This document shows, piece by piece, positions 10,495-22,000 of a DNA stretch of 64,000 bases; positions within the stretch are counted from its first letter, which is position 1; each line of letters starts with the position of its first letter. Below the pieces are notes generated by a model that worked only from the letters and a program-made list of their open reading frames with translations, was not told the origin of the DNA and searched no databases. Origin of the DNA: Kitagawia praeruptora (taxonomy: Eukaryota; Streptophyta; Magnoliopsida; Apiales; Apiaceae); assembly GCA_037693485.1 (NCBI GenBank), contig CM075351.1:16487001-16551000 (forward strand), written 5' to 3'. A program made the position numbers and the translations under genes.

Positions 10495-11397
10495 TCAGCT
10501 ATTTCTTTTCTGGCCAACTCCAGAAGCCTCGATCTTCCTCAGAACTAAGTCACCTTGCTGGAAGAACCTTTCCTTAACCCTGTGGTTGTAATAAAAGGAT
10601 GCTTTCTTTTGATGCTCCACATTTCTAGCGTTTGCCTCGTCCCTGACTTCATCAATCAGGTCTAGGGCGAGTCTCATGCCCTCTTCATTAGTCTCTGGTT
10701 CAAATGCCTCAACTCGAGGTGATGCATGCATAATCTCCAGTGGCACAACTGCCTCGGCTCCATAAGCCAGCAGAAACGGGGTTGCTTCAGCGGTTACCTT
10801 ACAAGTAGTGTGATAAGCCCAGAGTATAGGCAGTAACTCATCCACCCAAGTGTTCCTTGAGCATTCGACCCTTTTCTTTAGTCCATCAAAGATGATCCGA
10901 TTGGCTACCTCGGCCTGTCCATTAGCTTGCGGGTGTGCTACTGAAGTAAATCGAAGCTCAATAGCATTTTCCTCACAGTACTTCTTGAACTCCTCATTGT
11001 TAAACTGTGTCCCATTATCCGTCACAAGGATTCGCGGGATTCCATACCTACAAATTATGTTCTCCCAAAAGAACTGGGCAACTTGTTTGGTGGTTATCTT
11101 GGCTAGAGGCTTAGCCTCGATCCACTTGGTGAAGTAGTCAATGGCGACTATCAGAAACTTCCTTTGTGCTGAAGCCATAGGAAAATGACCAAGTATGTCC
11201 ATCCCCCACATTGCAAATGGAATGGGAGAGCTGACTGATGTTAACATCTCAGGCAGCTGCCTTACAATTGGAGCGTGTTTTTGACATCTGTCACACTTCT
11301 TGACGTAATTCTGTGCATTGGCCAACATCTCCGGCCAATAGAATCCTAGTCGAGTGATCTTATGAGCTAGGGCTCTGCCCCTAAGTGTTGCCCACAT
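10495..11397 (-). CDS. Gypsy integrase (5'-truncated by frameshift)
   Basis: Integrates retrotransposon cDNA. The visible frame of 300 aa holds the zinc-domain CDRCQKH, then the catalytic triad Asp in MWGMDILG, Asp in VTDNGTQF and Glu in QANGQAEVANR. The C-terminal domain is cut short at GVGQKRNS, before the usual NWEGPF block. At about 11380 the upstream frame (EVHEGICGQHLG) joins out of frame, consistent with loss of one G, so the HHCC domain is split. Not functional as it stands. Confidence 0.9.
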   Translation of the reverse strand: MWATLRGRALAHKITRLGFYWPEMLANAQNYVKKCDRCQKHAPIVRQLPEMLTSVSSPIPFAMWGMDILGHFPMASAQRKFLIVAIDYFTKWIEAKPLAKITTKQVAQFFWENIICRYGIPRILVTDNGTQFNNEEFKKYCEENAIELRFTSVAHPQANGQAEVANRIIFDGLKKRVECSRNTWVDELLPILWAYHTTCKVTAEATPFLLAYGAEAVVPLEIMHASPRVEAFEPETNEEGMRLALDLIDEVRDEANARNVEHQKKASFYYNHRVKERFFQQGDLVLRKIEASGVGQKRNS

Positions 11398-11605
11398 ATC
11401 CCTTCATGAACTTCCTCCAAGGCTTCTCTTGCCTCTTGGGGCCTCAAACATTTCAAGTACAGGACGACAAACGATCTCTTGTATAGAATGCCTTCAATCA
11501 AGGCATATCTCAATGCTCTCACTGACAATTTTCGTGCCTCCAAAGCATTGTCAGGGAGCCAACCTATTTCAAGGTGGGCTTTAATAGTTTCTATCCAACA
11601 GCTTC

Positions 11606-12277
11606 CTACAACAATTGGTACTTCAAGACCTGGAAGTAAACACTCTCTGCATAATTTTCTATCTCAGAAGAGGCGAACTTAGATAGGGCATCGGCCTTAA
11701 CGTTCTCTTCTCTCGGAATATGTTCTACATAGCACTCATCAAACTGAGTCATGACAGCTTTCACAACTCGCAGATACTTTGCCATAGTTTCATCCTTGGC
11801 CTCAAATTCACCATTTACTTGCGAGACCACCAATCTTGAATCTCCAAAAACTTTGAGATTCTTGACCCTCATGATTCTGGCCAAGCCTAAACCGGCTATC
11901 AAGGCTTCATACTCAGCTTCATTGTTGGTTGTCGGGAAGTCCAACTTCAAAGCATATTCAACTGTGAACCCATTGGGGCTTTGCAACACTAAGCCTGCGC
12001 CACTAGATTTTGTTTTTGATGCTTTATCAAAATAGAGCACCCAATATTCCTTCTGATCAGGTACAAGTTCTTCATCTTTGTCTCCACTTTCAGGGGTGGT
12101 TAACATCTCCTGCCCCCCGACTTCTTGGTTGCCAATGGTACATTCAACCATGAAGTCAGCTAATGCCTTAGCCTTGATGGCCGTTCGCGGCTTATACGTT
12201 ATGTCAAATTCTCCAAGCTCAATTGCCCACTTAATCAGTCTTCCATTAGCCTTTGGGCTGTGCAATATATTCCTCAA
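11606..12277 (-). CDS. Gypsy second (archaeal-type) RNase H domain
   Basis: The frame of 223 aa has WVLYFDKAS, SGAGLVLQSP, NNEAEYEALIAGL, FGDSRLVVSQVNGEF and ENVKADALSKFAS. This is the plant additional RNase H found in Tat-clade elements. It follows the RT-RNase H frame in the same phase and is separated from it only by a stop codon at 12311-12313. An N-terminal piece (SPKANGRLIKWAIELGEFDI) is the end of the first RNase H. Confidence 0.9.
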   Translation of the reverse strand: MRNILHSPKANGRLIKWAIELGEFDITYKPRTAIKAKALADFMVECTIGNQEVGGQEMLTTPESGDKDEELVPDQKEYWVLYFDKASKTKSSGAGLVLQSPNGFTVEYALKLDFPTTNNEAEYEALIAGLGLARIMRVKNLKVFGDSRLVVSQVNGEFEAKDETMAKYLRVVKAVMTQFDECYVEHIPREENVKADALSKFASSEIENYAESVYFQVLKYQLL

Positions 12278-12310
12278 CTGCTGGTCCGTCAGGACTACGA
12301 TTTTGTGTGA

Positions 12311-13636
12311 CTAAAAGTATGGTCGTAGCTTCCTTGAAGTTGTTATCAATGCCAAAGCAAATTTCTCGATGGATGAGTAATTTAATTCGGCTCCGTGGAG
12401 CACCTTGCTTACATAGTAGATAGGTCTTTGAACCTTGTTCTCTTCTTTAATGAGGACGACACTCAATGCTTGTTCAGACACTGCTAGATACAGATAAAGA
12501 GTCTCTCCGGGACTTGGCTTGGCCAACAGTGGGGCTTCGGCCATGTACTTCTTCAACTGTTCAAAGGCCTCTTGGCTTTTATCAGTCCATTCAAAATTTT
12601 TCACTTTCTTTAGTGCTTGAAAGAAAGGCAAGCACTTATCACCCGATTTGCAGATGAATCTCCCTAAAGCAGCCACTCTGCCGGTTAACTTCTGTGCGTC
12701 CCTCACGAAACGGGGTGGTTCCATGTCTAAGATGGCTTTGATCTTGTCGGGGTTGGCCTCTATGCCTCTTTTCGAAACCATCAAACCCAAAAACTTTCCA
12801 GATCCAACGCCAAAAGCACACTTGGCTGGATTCAACATCATCTTGTGGTGCCTCAGCACTTCGAATGCCTCTCTGAGGTGCTTAATGTGATCTGCCTTGA
12901 GTAGGCTCTTAACTAACATGTCATCAACATAGACCTCCATGGTTTTTCCAATCAGATGGGCGAATATCTTATTCACCAGTCGTTGGTAAGTAGCTCCTGC
13001 ATTCTTTAGACCAAAAGCCATAACAAGATAGCAGAAAACACCAAAGTCAGTTATGAAAGATACCTTAGGGATGTCATCTTTGTGCATCTTAATCTGATTA
13101 TAGCCGCTGAACCCATCCATGAAGCTCAACATCTCATGTCCAGCTGTGGCATCTATTAACGTGTCTATCCTAGGCAGAGGAAAACAATCCTTCGGACACG
13201 CATCATTCAAATCAGTGAAGTGTATACACATCCTCCATTTCCCATTTGCTTTTTTGACCATCACAGGGTTTGCTAACCATTCGGGAAAATGAATCTCTTC
13301 AATAAACCCAGCCTCTAAGAGCTTGTCAACTTCTTGCTTAATGGCCTCCTGCCTTTCAGGAGCAAAATTCCTCTTTTTCTGCTGTATTGCCTTCCGCTTG
13401 GGATCAACATTCAATCTATGAGTTATGAGTTGGGGATCAATCCCTGGCATATCGGCAGCTGTCCAAGCAAACACATCATTGTTCTCTTGTAGGAACGTCG
13501 TTAACTTGCCCTTCAAAGGTTCCTTTAGAGAAGCTCCTATATAGGTAACCTTCTCAGGGTCGTCCAGCACTAGAGGAATGGGGATCAAATCCTCTGCTGG
13601 CTTCCCCCGATGTTCATCGTCACCACAGACATCCAT
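12311..13636 (-). CDS. Gypsy reverse transcriptase and RNase H
   Basis: The 441-aa frame copies retrotransposon RNA into DNA. It shows WRMCIHFTDLNDACPKD, the SGYNQIKMH box, FGLKNAGATYQR and the active-site MEVYVDDMLVKS (YVDD). RNase H begins near FEWTDKSQEAFEQLK. The frame ends at a TAG after KLRPYF where related elements continue with Gln; this fits a C-to-T change. The N-terminus overlaps the protease frame by about 50 nt in another phase. Confidence 0.92.
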   Translation of the reverse strand: MDVCGDDEHRGKPAEDLIPIPLVLDDPEKVTYIGASLKEPLKGKLTTFLQENNDVFAWTAADMPGIDPQLITHRLNVDPKRKAIQQKKRNFAPERQEAIKQEVDKLLEAGFIEEIHFPEWLANPVMVKKANGKWRMCIHFTDLNDACPKDCFPLPRIDTLIDATAGHEMLSFMDGFSGYNQIKMHKDDIPKVSFITDFGVFCYLVMAFGLKNAGATYQRLVNKIFAHLIGKTMEVYVDDMLVKSLLKADHIKHLREAFEVLRHHKMMLNPAKCAFGVGSGKFLGLMVSKRGIEANPDKIKAILDMEPPRFVRDAQKLTGRVAALGRFICKSGDKCLPFFQALKKVKNFEWTDKSQEAFEQLKKYMAEAPLLAKPSPGETLYLYLAVSEQALSVVLIKEENKVQRPIYYVSKVLHGAELNYSSIEKFALALITTSRKLRPYF

Positions 13637-14199
13637 GTCTTTAATTGGGAGTACCTGCCCCCGACTCCATCAGCTCTCAATGCGGACACATAATAACTTC
13701 TTGCCATTTTCTGATCACCCTTTTGTTCTCCGACACCATTCCGGGTTGGAAACTTAATCTTCATGTGATAAGTGGAGGCAACAGCCTTGAACGCATGAAG
13801 TCCAGTACTTCCCAGGATTGCATTATAGGTTGAGGCTGCTTTGATCACTAAAAAATTCAGCATCTGAGTAGCTTCCTTAGGTTCTTGTCCGATTGTCATG
13901 GGCAACTGAATAGTACCCTCAACCTTGGACTCAACTCCATTGAATCCGTAGATGGGCATGTTGGTCGGGGTTAACTGAGAATCAGTGTATCCCATTTTTA
14001 TAAAAGCATCATGAAACAAAATATCAACGGAAGCTCCATTGTCTATCAAGACTCGCTTCACTTCCGAGTTCCCAATCACAGGGTTTATGACCAACGGGTC
14101 GTCATGGGGGAATTTCACCCCTTCAAGATCAGAATCATCAAAATCAATCACTGTTTCAGTCCTAGCACGTTTCGGGGCCTCTCCTACGATGTGCATCAC
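13585..14199 (-). CDS. Gypsy protease region (gag-pol piece)
   Basis: The 204-aa frame contains RVLIDNGASVDILF, a retropepsin-type active site (DNGAS in place of DTGAS), and NAILGSTGLHAFKA downstream. The start VMHIVGEAPKRARTE continues an upstream reading AYARE that belongs to the ancestral gag-pol frame. The true ancestral start lies in deleted sequence. Confidence 0.85.
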   Translation of the reverse strand: MMHIVGEAPKRARTETVIDFDDSDLEGVKFPHDDPLVINPVIGNSEVKRVLIDNGASVDILFHDAFIKMGYTDSQLTPTNMPIYGFNGVESKVEGTIQLPMTIGQEPKEATQMLNFLVIKAASTYNAILGSTGLHAFKAVASTYHMKIKFPTRNGVGEQKGDQKMARSYYVSALRADGVGGRYSQLKTWMSVVTMNIGGSQQRI

Positions 14200-14504
14200 T
14201 TCTCTGGCATACGCTTTCTGAGAGTTTCGAGTTGTACCAGCCGCTGTCGGGCCTCCCCTTGTGGAGGGTTGTTAGGATCGACAATCAAGGGAGAGACCAT
14301 CATCTGAAGGGGATTAGTCCCTGGATTTGTGTGGACGATCGGAGGAAACGTACTCTCAACATGGGAAGTCGTCCCTAGGGGTTGAGAAACTTGATGTTGA
14401 ACGATCGTCTCGGTCGTTGGGGGCACTGGATCTGTAGTGGGCGGAGCAGAGCTGAGGGGAATAGGATCGGTGGTAGTCAACGTTGTTCTTCGTGTTTGAA
14501 CCAT
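14196..14504 (-). pseudogene. Gypsy gag N-terminal remnant
   Basis: An ATG frame of 102 aa (MVQTRRTTLTTTDPIP) starts 14 nt after the primer site. It is followed almost at once by the protease-proximal segment in another phase. The capsid and zinc-knuckle parts, normally several hundred residues, are missing. This points to an internal deletion with its junction near 14220. Confidence 0.75.
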
Positions 14505-14517
14505 GGTTGATGTTTTC

Positions 14518-14535
14518 TTCCCACAGACGGCGCCA
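14518..14535 (-). other. Primer-binding site of the Gypsy element
   Basis: The minus strand reads TGGCGCCGTCTGTGGGAA two bases after the 5' LTR. This is a typical plant Gypsy primer site. I do not assign the tRNA with certainty. Confidence 0.75.
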
Positions 14536-14537
14536 AA

Positions 14538-15031
14538 TATTGTGGAATAAAAACTAGGTTACGAATTGTATTTAATGCTAGGGTTGGTGAGTTTCAAGCT
14601 TTAATGGCTGTTTCCGTGTTCGAGACTAATCGGTCCTCACAGAGTGCCTACGTATCTCGTATTGAGAATCAAGCCAGACGTAGTTCTGAGAATGAGGGGT
14701 CAGGTCCTTATATAGGGTGAGAAGCCTAAGAATTATGGTAGGAGTAGGAGACTTGGTGAGCAAGCCACCGCCTCAAGGAAGGTTCTAGATCCCTTCCTTT
14801 TAGGAATCAGTTTCCATGTAAAGATATGTATCTTGGAGGCTAAGCCAGGCAAGAGTTATATCCTTGTTTGACTCTTATTTGCTGAGCTGTTTATTACCCC
14901 TAATATTAATTACGAAATTAATATTATAATTCGGGTTTGGGCCCATCTGGTGGGTCCCACGTTTGGACCATTCTAGGTCTAATTAATGCCACATTAAATG
15001 TGTCTTCAGGACTTACTTTTAGCCCATATCA
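14538..15031 (-). repeat. 5' LTR of the Gypsy element
   Basis: 494 bp, partner of 8746-9239. Its inner end TATTGTGG differs from the TGTTGTGA of the other copy, so the terminal dinucleotide has mutated here. Confidence 0.9.
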
Positions 15032-15171
15032 GTTTGGGTTAGAAATATTTCAACCCTGTTAATGGATTGGATATGGATTTCGATTTTTTTAACCAAACCC
15101 AACTCGTTTAGAATTTAGACAACTTAATAAATATATACCAATAAATCCATTAATCTAGTCCACTATCCATC

Positions 15172-16467
15172 TGTTAGTTACAGAGGCATGCCTGCATACA
15201 TCTAATAACAAGCTTAATTGTTTGTAATGCTTTGCATTACTTACATGACCTCTTAACTGAGGGAACCTCTAGTTGTAGAGTTTCTGTTTGTATTGTACTT
15301 GTAGTAGGCATCAAATCCCAGTTGTGTAACTATACTTATAGAGTCTAGAATAATGCTTGATAGAAGTTCCAAGGTTCATGCCTCAAGCAAGAAGATAAAG
15401 ACTGTCAAATAATCACAGTTGGGATTTGAAGAAATGAAGAATTTGCCTAAGTACCAATTCGAGAAGTATATTTGTCTATTCGATAAGTCCAGCATTCGAG
15501 AAGTCAGGGATTCGATATCTCAAGACACTATTCGATATCTCTAAATACACTATTCGATATCTCATTCGATATCTCAGAGATTCGATATGTCTATGTACTC
15601 TATTCGAGAACTCAGGAAGTCAACAAGTCAAAGTAGTATTCGAGTTCTCAAGGAGTCAACAAGTAAAAGTTCCATTCGATATCTCAAGGACTCAGAAAGC
15701 TATTCGATATCTCAAGGATTCGACAAGTCAAGTGTTCTATTCGACAACTCAAGGAATCCTGAAGAAAAGAGCTATTCGAGAAGTAATTCGATATGTCAAT
15801 ATAACAGTGTTCGAGAACTCAGAGTTATCGATCAAGTCAATTCAAGTTCTCGAATCACCTACTTAGTCACTTCTCGAATATATTCTTGGAGACAAAATAC
15901 TGAAGAAATTGTATAAGTCAGAAACCTGCAACAAGCCAATGCACTTTATGGACCACAATCTGTAACGTGCTCTGGAAAGCCTACAAAGAAGCTCGGAGAG
16001 ATATAGAAGAGACAAAAGGCTAAAGAAGTGGATCTAAACAGGCTTTACAAAGTCAAATCTGTAACCGTTTGGACACTTACTCAAAAAGGATAGACAGACT
16101 AGAAAGTAATTTGTTCAGCTACCTTATTTGTAGTAAGTAGGGTGTATCCATGTTCTATAAGGATACAGCCTCACTTCCTTAGTCATTAACTTTCGTGAAC
16201 TTTGTGAGTCAAGTTTTTCATACGCTGTAAGCTGTATCTCTCTGAGAAAAACGAAGCTGAGAATACTATCATTTGTATTCACAGATTGTAGCAACCTTTA
16301 TCTAATAATACATTAGATTAAAGTGATATCGTGTCTTGTGTTGTTCTTTATCCGCACCTTCACTCTTGCACACACAAACACTCTTGCTACATAGACTCGA
16401 ACAAAGAAAAGTTCAAGAATCCATTCACCCCCCCTCTGTATTCTTTTATCGTATTCAATACTCAACA
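15172..16467 (+). repeat. 5' LTR of the Copia element
   Basis: 1,296 bp, TGTTAGTTACAG...ACTCAACA. From about 15450 to 15870 it carries about 17 copies of ATTCGA followed by variants of TATCTCAAGG or GAACTCAGG. This produces a 109-residue serine-rich open frame that I treat as a repeat artefact. TATA-like TTATAGAG occurs at about 15336. Confidence 0.92.
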
Positions 16468-16469
16468 AG

Positions 16470-16481
16470 TGGTATCAGAGC
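16470..16481 (+). other. Primer-binding site of the Copia element
   Basis: TGGTATCAGAGC, two bases after the 5' LTR end, complementary to initiator methionine tRNA. Confidence 0.9.
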
Positions 16482-16506
16482 GGGCTGTTTATTCAAAAAC
16501 AAAAAA

Positions 16507-19011
16507 ATGATCATGAGTTCGAATACACCAAAGACTACAGGAACGGTGAAGGTCCCTAAGTTTGACAAAGAGAATTACAACCTCTGGAAGATAAAGATGA
16601 TGTTGTTCATCAAAGCCTCTCATCCTTTGTATCCTGAGATTCTCAAGAATGGTCCTTTTGTTCCTCAATAAGAGATACCAGAGAAGACTGTTGGAACCAC
16701 AACTATCCCAAGATCTTATGAGGCCAAGGATCCATCAAAATGGACAGAATCAGAAAGGGAGAAGGTTGCTCTTGACAGCCACCTCATGTTGCTTATCATT
16801 GATTCCATGGACATGTCAATGTTTGCAAACATTGCATCATGTACATCTGCCAAAGAAATGTGGGATCACATTGAGGTGTTGTGTGAAGGAACTGATGAGG
16901 TTAAGGAAAACAAGAAACAGATACTGGTCACACAGTATGAAGCTTTCATGGCACAGCCCAAGGAAAGTATTACTGAGATGTTTGAGAGATTTCACAAGCT
17001 AGTTACTGAGTTGCAGATGAATGGCAAGGTTTACAATACCAAGGAGTTAAACATGAAGTTTCTGCTATCCTCACCAAACCATCTAGAGCAAAGGGTCATT
17101 TCTCTAAGGGAAAGAGATTTAAACAAAGTTACATATGATGTGCTCTATGGGGTTTTAAAAACTCATTAACTTGAGTTGCTTCAGAAAAGGGTTATCCAAG
17201 CCAATCAAGGTAGAATGGTAAACACATCATGTGCCTTGATTCAACAAATCTATTCAAGACCTGGAAGCATCCACAAGCCAGTTAAGGATAGAGGAGGTAG
17301 TAGAAGAGGAAGAAACTGAACCTGAGGTAAGTGAACCTGTTGAGGAGAAGGAGGAAGAAGAGTTTTACACTCTTGAAGAACTAGATGGGATGGAAAACAC
17401 TTCATATGCTTTCATGGCCAGAAAATTTCCAAACACAGATTCAAAAGGAATCAACCCTTCAAACCCAAAACCCAAAACCATTCATTCAACAAAAGCAAGG
17501 CACCTGTGAAACCAAACAAGAATAAGTTTAAAACCATCCATGTGGATAGGTCATCTGTAAGGTGTTATAGATGCAATGACCTAGGACATTTTGCCAGTGA
17601 ATGCAAGAAGCCTAAAAAGAAGGATAGAGATTATCTTGAGCTTGAAGCTAAGTATGAGGCCCTTCTGAAAAAGCAGACACAAGGTAAGGCCTACATAGCT
17701 GAAGGGAAGTGTTTGGATGATTCTGACAGTGATGGAGAGGAGCAAGAATTCTGCAGTTATGCCTTGATGGCCAATTCCAAGGATGACACATCTCCATCAG
17801 ACCCTCAGGTACCATCTCTCACTACTATAGACATGTCTGTTTCAGAGTATAAATGCATGATTGAACAACTATCTGTTGAAATGTTTAACATTCATACTAG
17901 TATGACTGCTGCTAATGAAGAGATTGCTAAACTGTCTACTAGAAATGAAATGTTAACCAAAAAGAATGAGGAACTTGAGCTAACTGCTATGCAAGTAGAA
18001 AACCTTAAGAAAGAAGTTGAATATCTGCAGAATAAGGTTTTGTGTGCTAGTCAGGTTGAAAAGGCTCTTAGGGATGAATTAGCTGAAAATGAATTCAAAC
18101 TAAAAACTTTCAAGAAATCATCTGGTCTAGTGAAATCCTACTGTGAGAAAATTGAAGCAAAACCCAAGGCTGCTATTGGACTTGATTATGACACTCTTAA
18201 ACAGAGAAAAGGCTATGCTGTCATTGAAGATGACACAGTTGTTCATGAGGAAGTGCCTCACATTTTGAAAAAGACTAAAAATCCAATTTTTAAGGAACCA
18301 ACATTTGAAATTGATGAGGATGCCTTACTCATCAAACAAATGTTAAATGATGAGGATGAGGCACAATCAAATGAACAACAAGCATCTTCCAAGAGTGAGA
18401 GTGTCAAGTCAAAAGCCAAGGAGCCAGTAGTTGATAGGCCAAGACCTAAGAAGTTTGTTAAGTTTGTTTCAGCTGGGAAGAGTGAATCAGAAAAGAAAGT
18501 GACTAAGAAGAAACAGAACAGAAATGGCAAGTTAGGGATTAACAAGGATAACAACTATGCTTATATGCCTAATGCCCCTGGGAAAACTTGTCAGAACTGT
18601 TTTAGTACCAATCATTTAACTCATGCATGCAAGAAACCTGTTGGTAGTGTGTCCAAACCTTTCTATGATTGTTCTGTGCCTCTAAGACATAGAGATGCAC
18701 CATTTTGTGATAAATTTGACTGTATGCCATGCAATATGAATGTTATGACTAGTTGTTTCAATCTGAGAAGGCAATTCATTGATGGTTGTATCAGTCACAA
18801 TTCTCACACACACTACACCAGGTCAAAGTCTTCGAGTCCTCCTAAAGCTAGGAAGGTACCTCTGTCACCTAAGTCTGAAACCTCAGGTTCTAAGACTTCT
18901 AACAGTGATAAGAAGACTAATGCCAAGAAAGTTGACAAGCATGATGTTTATGATAAAACTGTTTCTAAGTCACATGGACCCAAACTTATTTGGGTACCAA
19001 AGGAGAAGTAA
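16507..19011 (+). pseudogene. Copia gag, damaged, with two zinc knuckles
   Basis: Structural protein for the virus-like particle. The frame opens MIMSSNTPKTTGT with the typical FDKENYNLWKIKM start. It then meets stops at 16669-16671 and 17167-17169 and a double frame change between about 17285 and 17490. The rest (17506-19011) is open for 501 codons. A first zinc knuckle CYRCNDLGHFASEC is at 17563-17604. A coiled-coil rich stretch covers about 17850-18110. A second CX2CX4HX4C, CQNCFSTNHLTHAC, lies near 18590-18630, followed by a Cys-rich tail. It overlaps pol, which is in the -1 phase. The two early stops could both derive from Gln codons by C-to-T change. Confidence 0.88.
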
Positions 19012-22000
19012 TACCTTTGTGTTTGCAGGGCAAAGAAAATGAAAAGAAGGTCATGTGGATTTTAGACAGTGGATGCTCAAATCATATGACTGGTGATATG
19101 GCCATGCTATCACAGTATGAGGAAAAGGCTGGCCCAATTATTGATTTTGGAGATGACAGCATGGGTAACACATTGGGATATGGCAAGTTGAAAGTTGGTA
19201 ATGTCATCATTGAAGATGTAGCACTAGTCAAGGGGCTCAAGCATAATCTGCTAAGTGTTGGTCAGTTTACTGATAGGGGATTCAAGGTGGATTTTGACAA
19301 AGATGAATGTTTGATCACCCACAAGAAGACTGGTGATTTTGCTCTATCTGGAGTAAGGAAGGGAAGCCTGTTTGTAGCCAATATGGACTCTGCAAACAAG
19401 GACAAAATTTGTTGCTTTTATTCAAAAGCATCAAATGAAGATTGTTGGCTGTGGCACAAGAAATTATCACACCTGAACTTCAAAGCCATTAATTCTCTAG
19501 TCAAAAGAGAGTTAGTGAGAGGCATGCCCACACTTGAATTATGTCAAGAAGGAGTGTGTGAGGCTTGTCAAAAAGGAAAGATGAAAAGATCAAGCCACAA
19601 GACAAAGACAGTGACATCTATAACCAAGCCCCTACAACTCATTCATATGGATTTGTTTGGGCCTGTCAATATTATGTCACTAGGAAGAAAGAAGTATGAC
19701 TTGGTGATGGTTGATGATTTTACAAGGTATACATGGGTGGAATTTCTGGCATCAAAAGATGAGGCTCCACAAGTAATCATTGAGCATATAAAGAAAGTTG
19801 ACAAGGAAGCAAAGGCCAACAATGCAAGTGTGATTGCACTGAGAAGTGATAATGGAACAGAGTTCAGAAATGCCATACTTGAAGCATTTTGTAAAGAGAA
19901 TGGTATTTCTCAGCAATTCTCAGCTCCAAGGACTCCACAACAAAATGGATTTGTTGAGAGGAAGAATAGAACTCTAATTGAGGCTGCTAGAACAATGTTA
20001 TTTGATGCAAAAATGCCTACATGTTTTTGGGCTGAGACTGTGAGCACTGCATGCTATATCCAGAACAGAACCCTCATCAACAAAAACACTGGAAAAACAC
20101 CTTATAACTTGATGACTGGAAAGAAGCCTACTCTAAAGTATGTTCATACTTTTGGAAGCAAATGCTTTGTATTGAAGGATAATTCTGAATATGTTGGAAA
20201 ATTTGATGCAAAAGCATTTGAAAGAATTTTTCTTGGCTACTCTATGGAAAGAATTGCATACAAAGTTTATGTCATCAGTCAAAAGAAAATTATGGAAAGC
20301 ACAGATGTGACATTTGATGACAGCAAACTACCTGGACTAGAAGAAGCCAATGATGAAGATAAAGATCCATTGAAGTTTGATAATCTAGATGATTCTGATG
20401 AAGAGACTGAAACTCTAGTTCAACAAACTCAAGTGAATAATGATACAAGAGAAGAATTTATGCCAATCAATAGTGAAGAAACAAGCATCCAAGACACACC
20501 TGTGAGTAGTGGCAACTTCACAGGGGGAGGAAATGAGAATGACCATGATGTGGATGATGAAGCAACATCAAGAATGAGAAATCAGGCTGAGCACTCAAGG
20601 AAATGGGATAGATCACACACTGCAGAGCAAATCATTGGAGATCCTAATGCAGGAGTAAGGACTAGGAGAGCAACTCAGAATGAGTGCCTCTATGGCTGTT
20701 TTCTATCACAAGTTGAGCCTAAGAAACTTGATGATGCACTATTGGATCCAGATTGGATTATTGCTATGCAAGAGGAGCTGAATCAATTTGAAAGGAACAA
20801 AGTATGGGAACTTGTGCCTGCACCAAAGAACAGAACCATTGTTGGAACAAAATGGGTTCTAAAGAATAAGATGGATGAAGATGGTGTAATCATAAGGAAC
20901 AAAGCTAGGTTGGTTGCAAAAGGATACTCTCAACAGGAAGGCATTGATTATGATGAGACATTTACTCCTGTTGCTAGATTGGAAGCCATCAGAATATTCT
21001 TGGCATTTGCTGTTCATTCAAACTTTAAAGTATATCAAATGGATGTCAAGAGTGCATTTCTGAATGGAGAATTGGAAGAAGAAGTTTATGTGCAACAACC
21101 ACCTGGTTTTGAGGATCCACACTTCCCAGAATTTGTCTACAGATTGCTTAAGGCATTGTATGGACTTAAGCAGGCTCCAAGGGCATGGTATGATACTTTA
21201 TCACAATTTCTTCTTGAGAATCAATTCACTAGAGGCACACTGGACAATACATTGTTTTACAAGAAGCATGGTGATGATTTTATCCTAGTCCAGATCTATG
21301 TGGATGATATCATTTTTGGTTCTACAAATGAGAAGCTGTGTGAGAAATTTTCTAAACTCATGCAGAGCAGATATGAGATGAGTATGATGGGAGAGTTGAC
21401 ATTCTTTCTTGGGTTACAAGTCAGTCAAAGGAAGGATGGTATCTTTATCAGTCAGACCAAGTACATCAAGGATTTATTGAAGAAGTTCGACTTGGAATAT
21501 TGCTCACCTGCAAAGACACCCATGGCCACTGCCACTAAATTGGATGAAGATGCTAAAGGCAAGAAAGTAGATATCTCAGTCTATAGAGGCATGGTTGGTT
21601 CTCTACTCTATCTCACTGCAAGTAGGCCAGACATCATGTTTGCTACATGCTTGTGTGCAAGGTTTCAATCAAATCCAAAAGAATCACATTTGATTGCTAT
21701 AAAAAGGATCTTTAGATATCTGAAGGGCACTCCAAACTTTGGACTATGGTATCCTAAGGACACAGGGTTCAATCTGGTTGGTTATTCTGATGCTGATTAT
21801 GCTGGATGCAGAGTGGATAGAAAAAGCACCTCAGGTAGCTGCCAGTTTCTTGGACAAAGGTTAGTCTCTTGGTATAGCAAGAAACAACAATCTGTGTCAA
21901 CTTCTACAGCCGAGGCTGAATACATAGCTGCTGGAAGTTGCTGTGCTCAAGTGCTTTGGATTAGAAATCAACTTAGAGATTATGGACTTGTGTTGGAAAG

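Larger units (their letters stand above)
8746..15031 (-). mobile_element. Ty3/Gypsy LTR retrotransposon, Tat-like (dual RNase H), 6.3 kb
   Basis: Both LTRs are 494 bp, and the 5-bp target duplication gtttg is at 8741-8745 and 15032-15036. Order on the minus strand is 5' LTR, primer site, residual gag, protease, RT-RNase H, a second RNase H, integrase, a repeat-rich 3' UTR, polypurine tract and 3' LTR. The second RNase H is the hallmark of the Tat clade. A hand comparison of the LTRs gives about 13 differences (about 2.6%), so insertion is not very recent. The copy is defective: most of gag is deleted, RT has a stop and the integrase region has a frameshift. Confidence 0.9.

Noticed and set aside
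15587..15916. 109-residue Ser-rich frame in the Copia LTR, repeated at 28420-28749
   Set aside because: It is the translation of the ATTCGA repeat inside both LTRs. No start context or homologue, and it exists because of the repeat.
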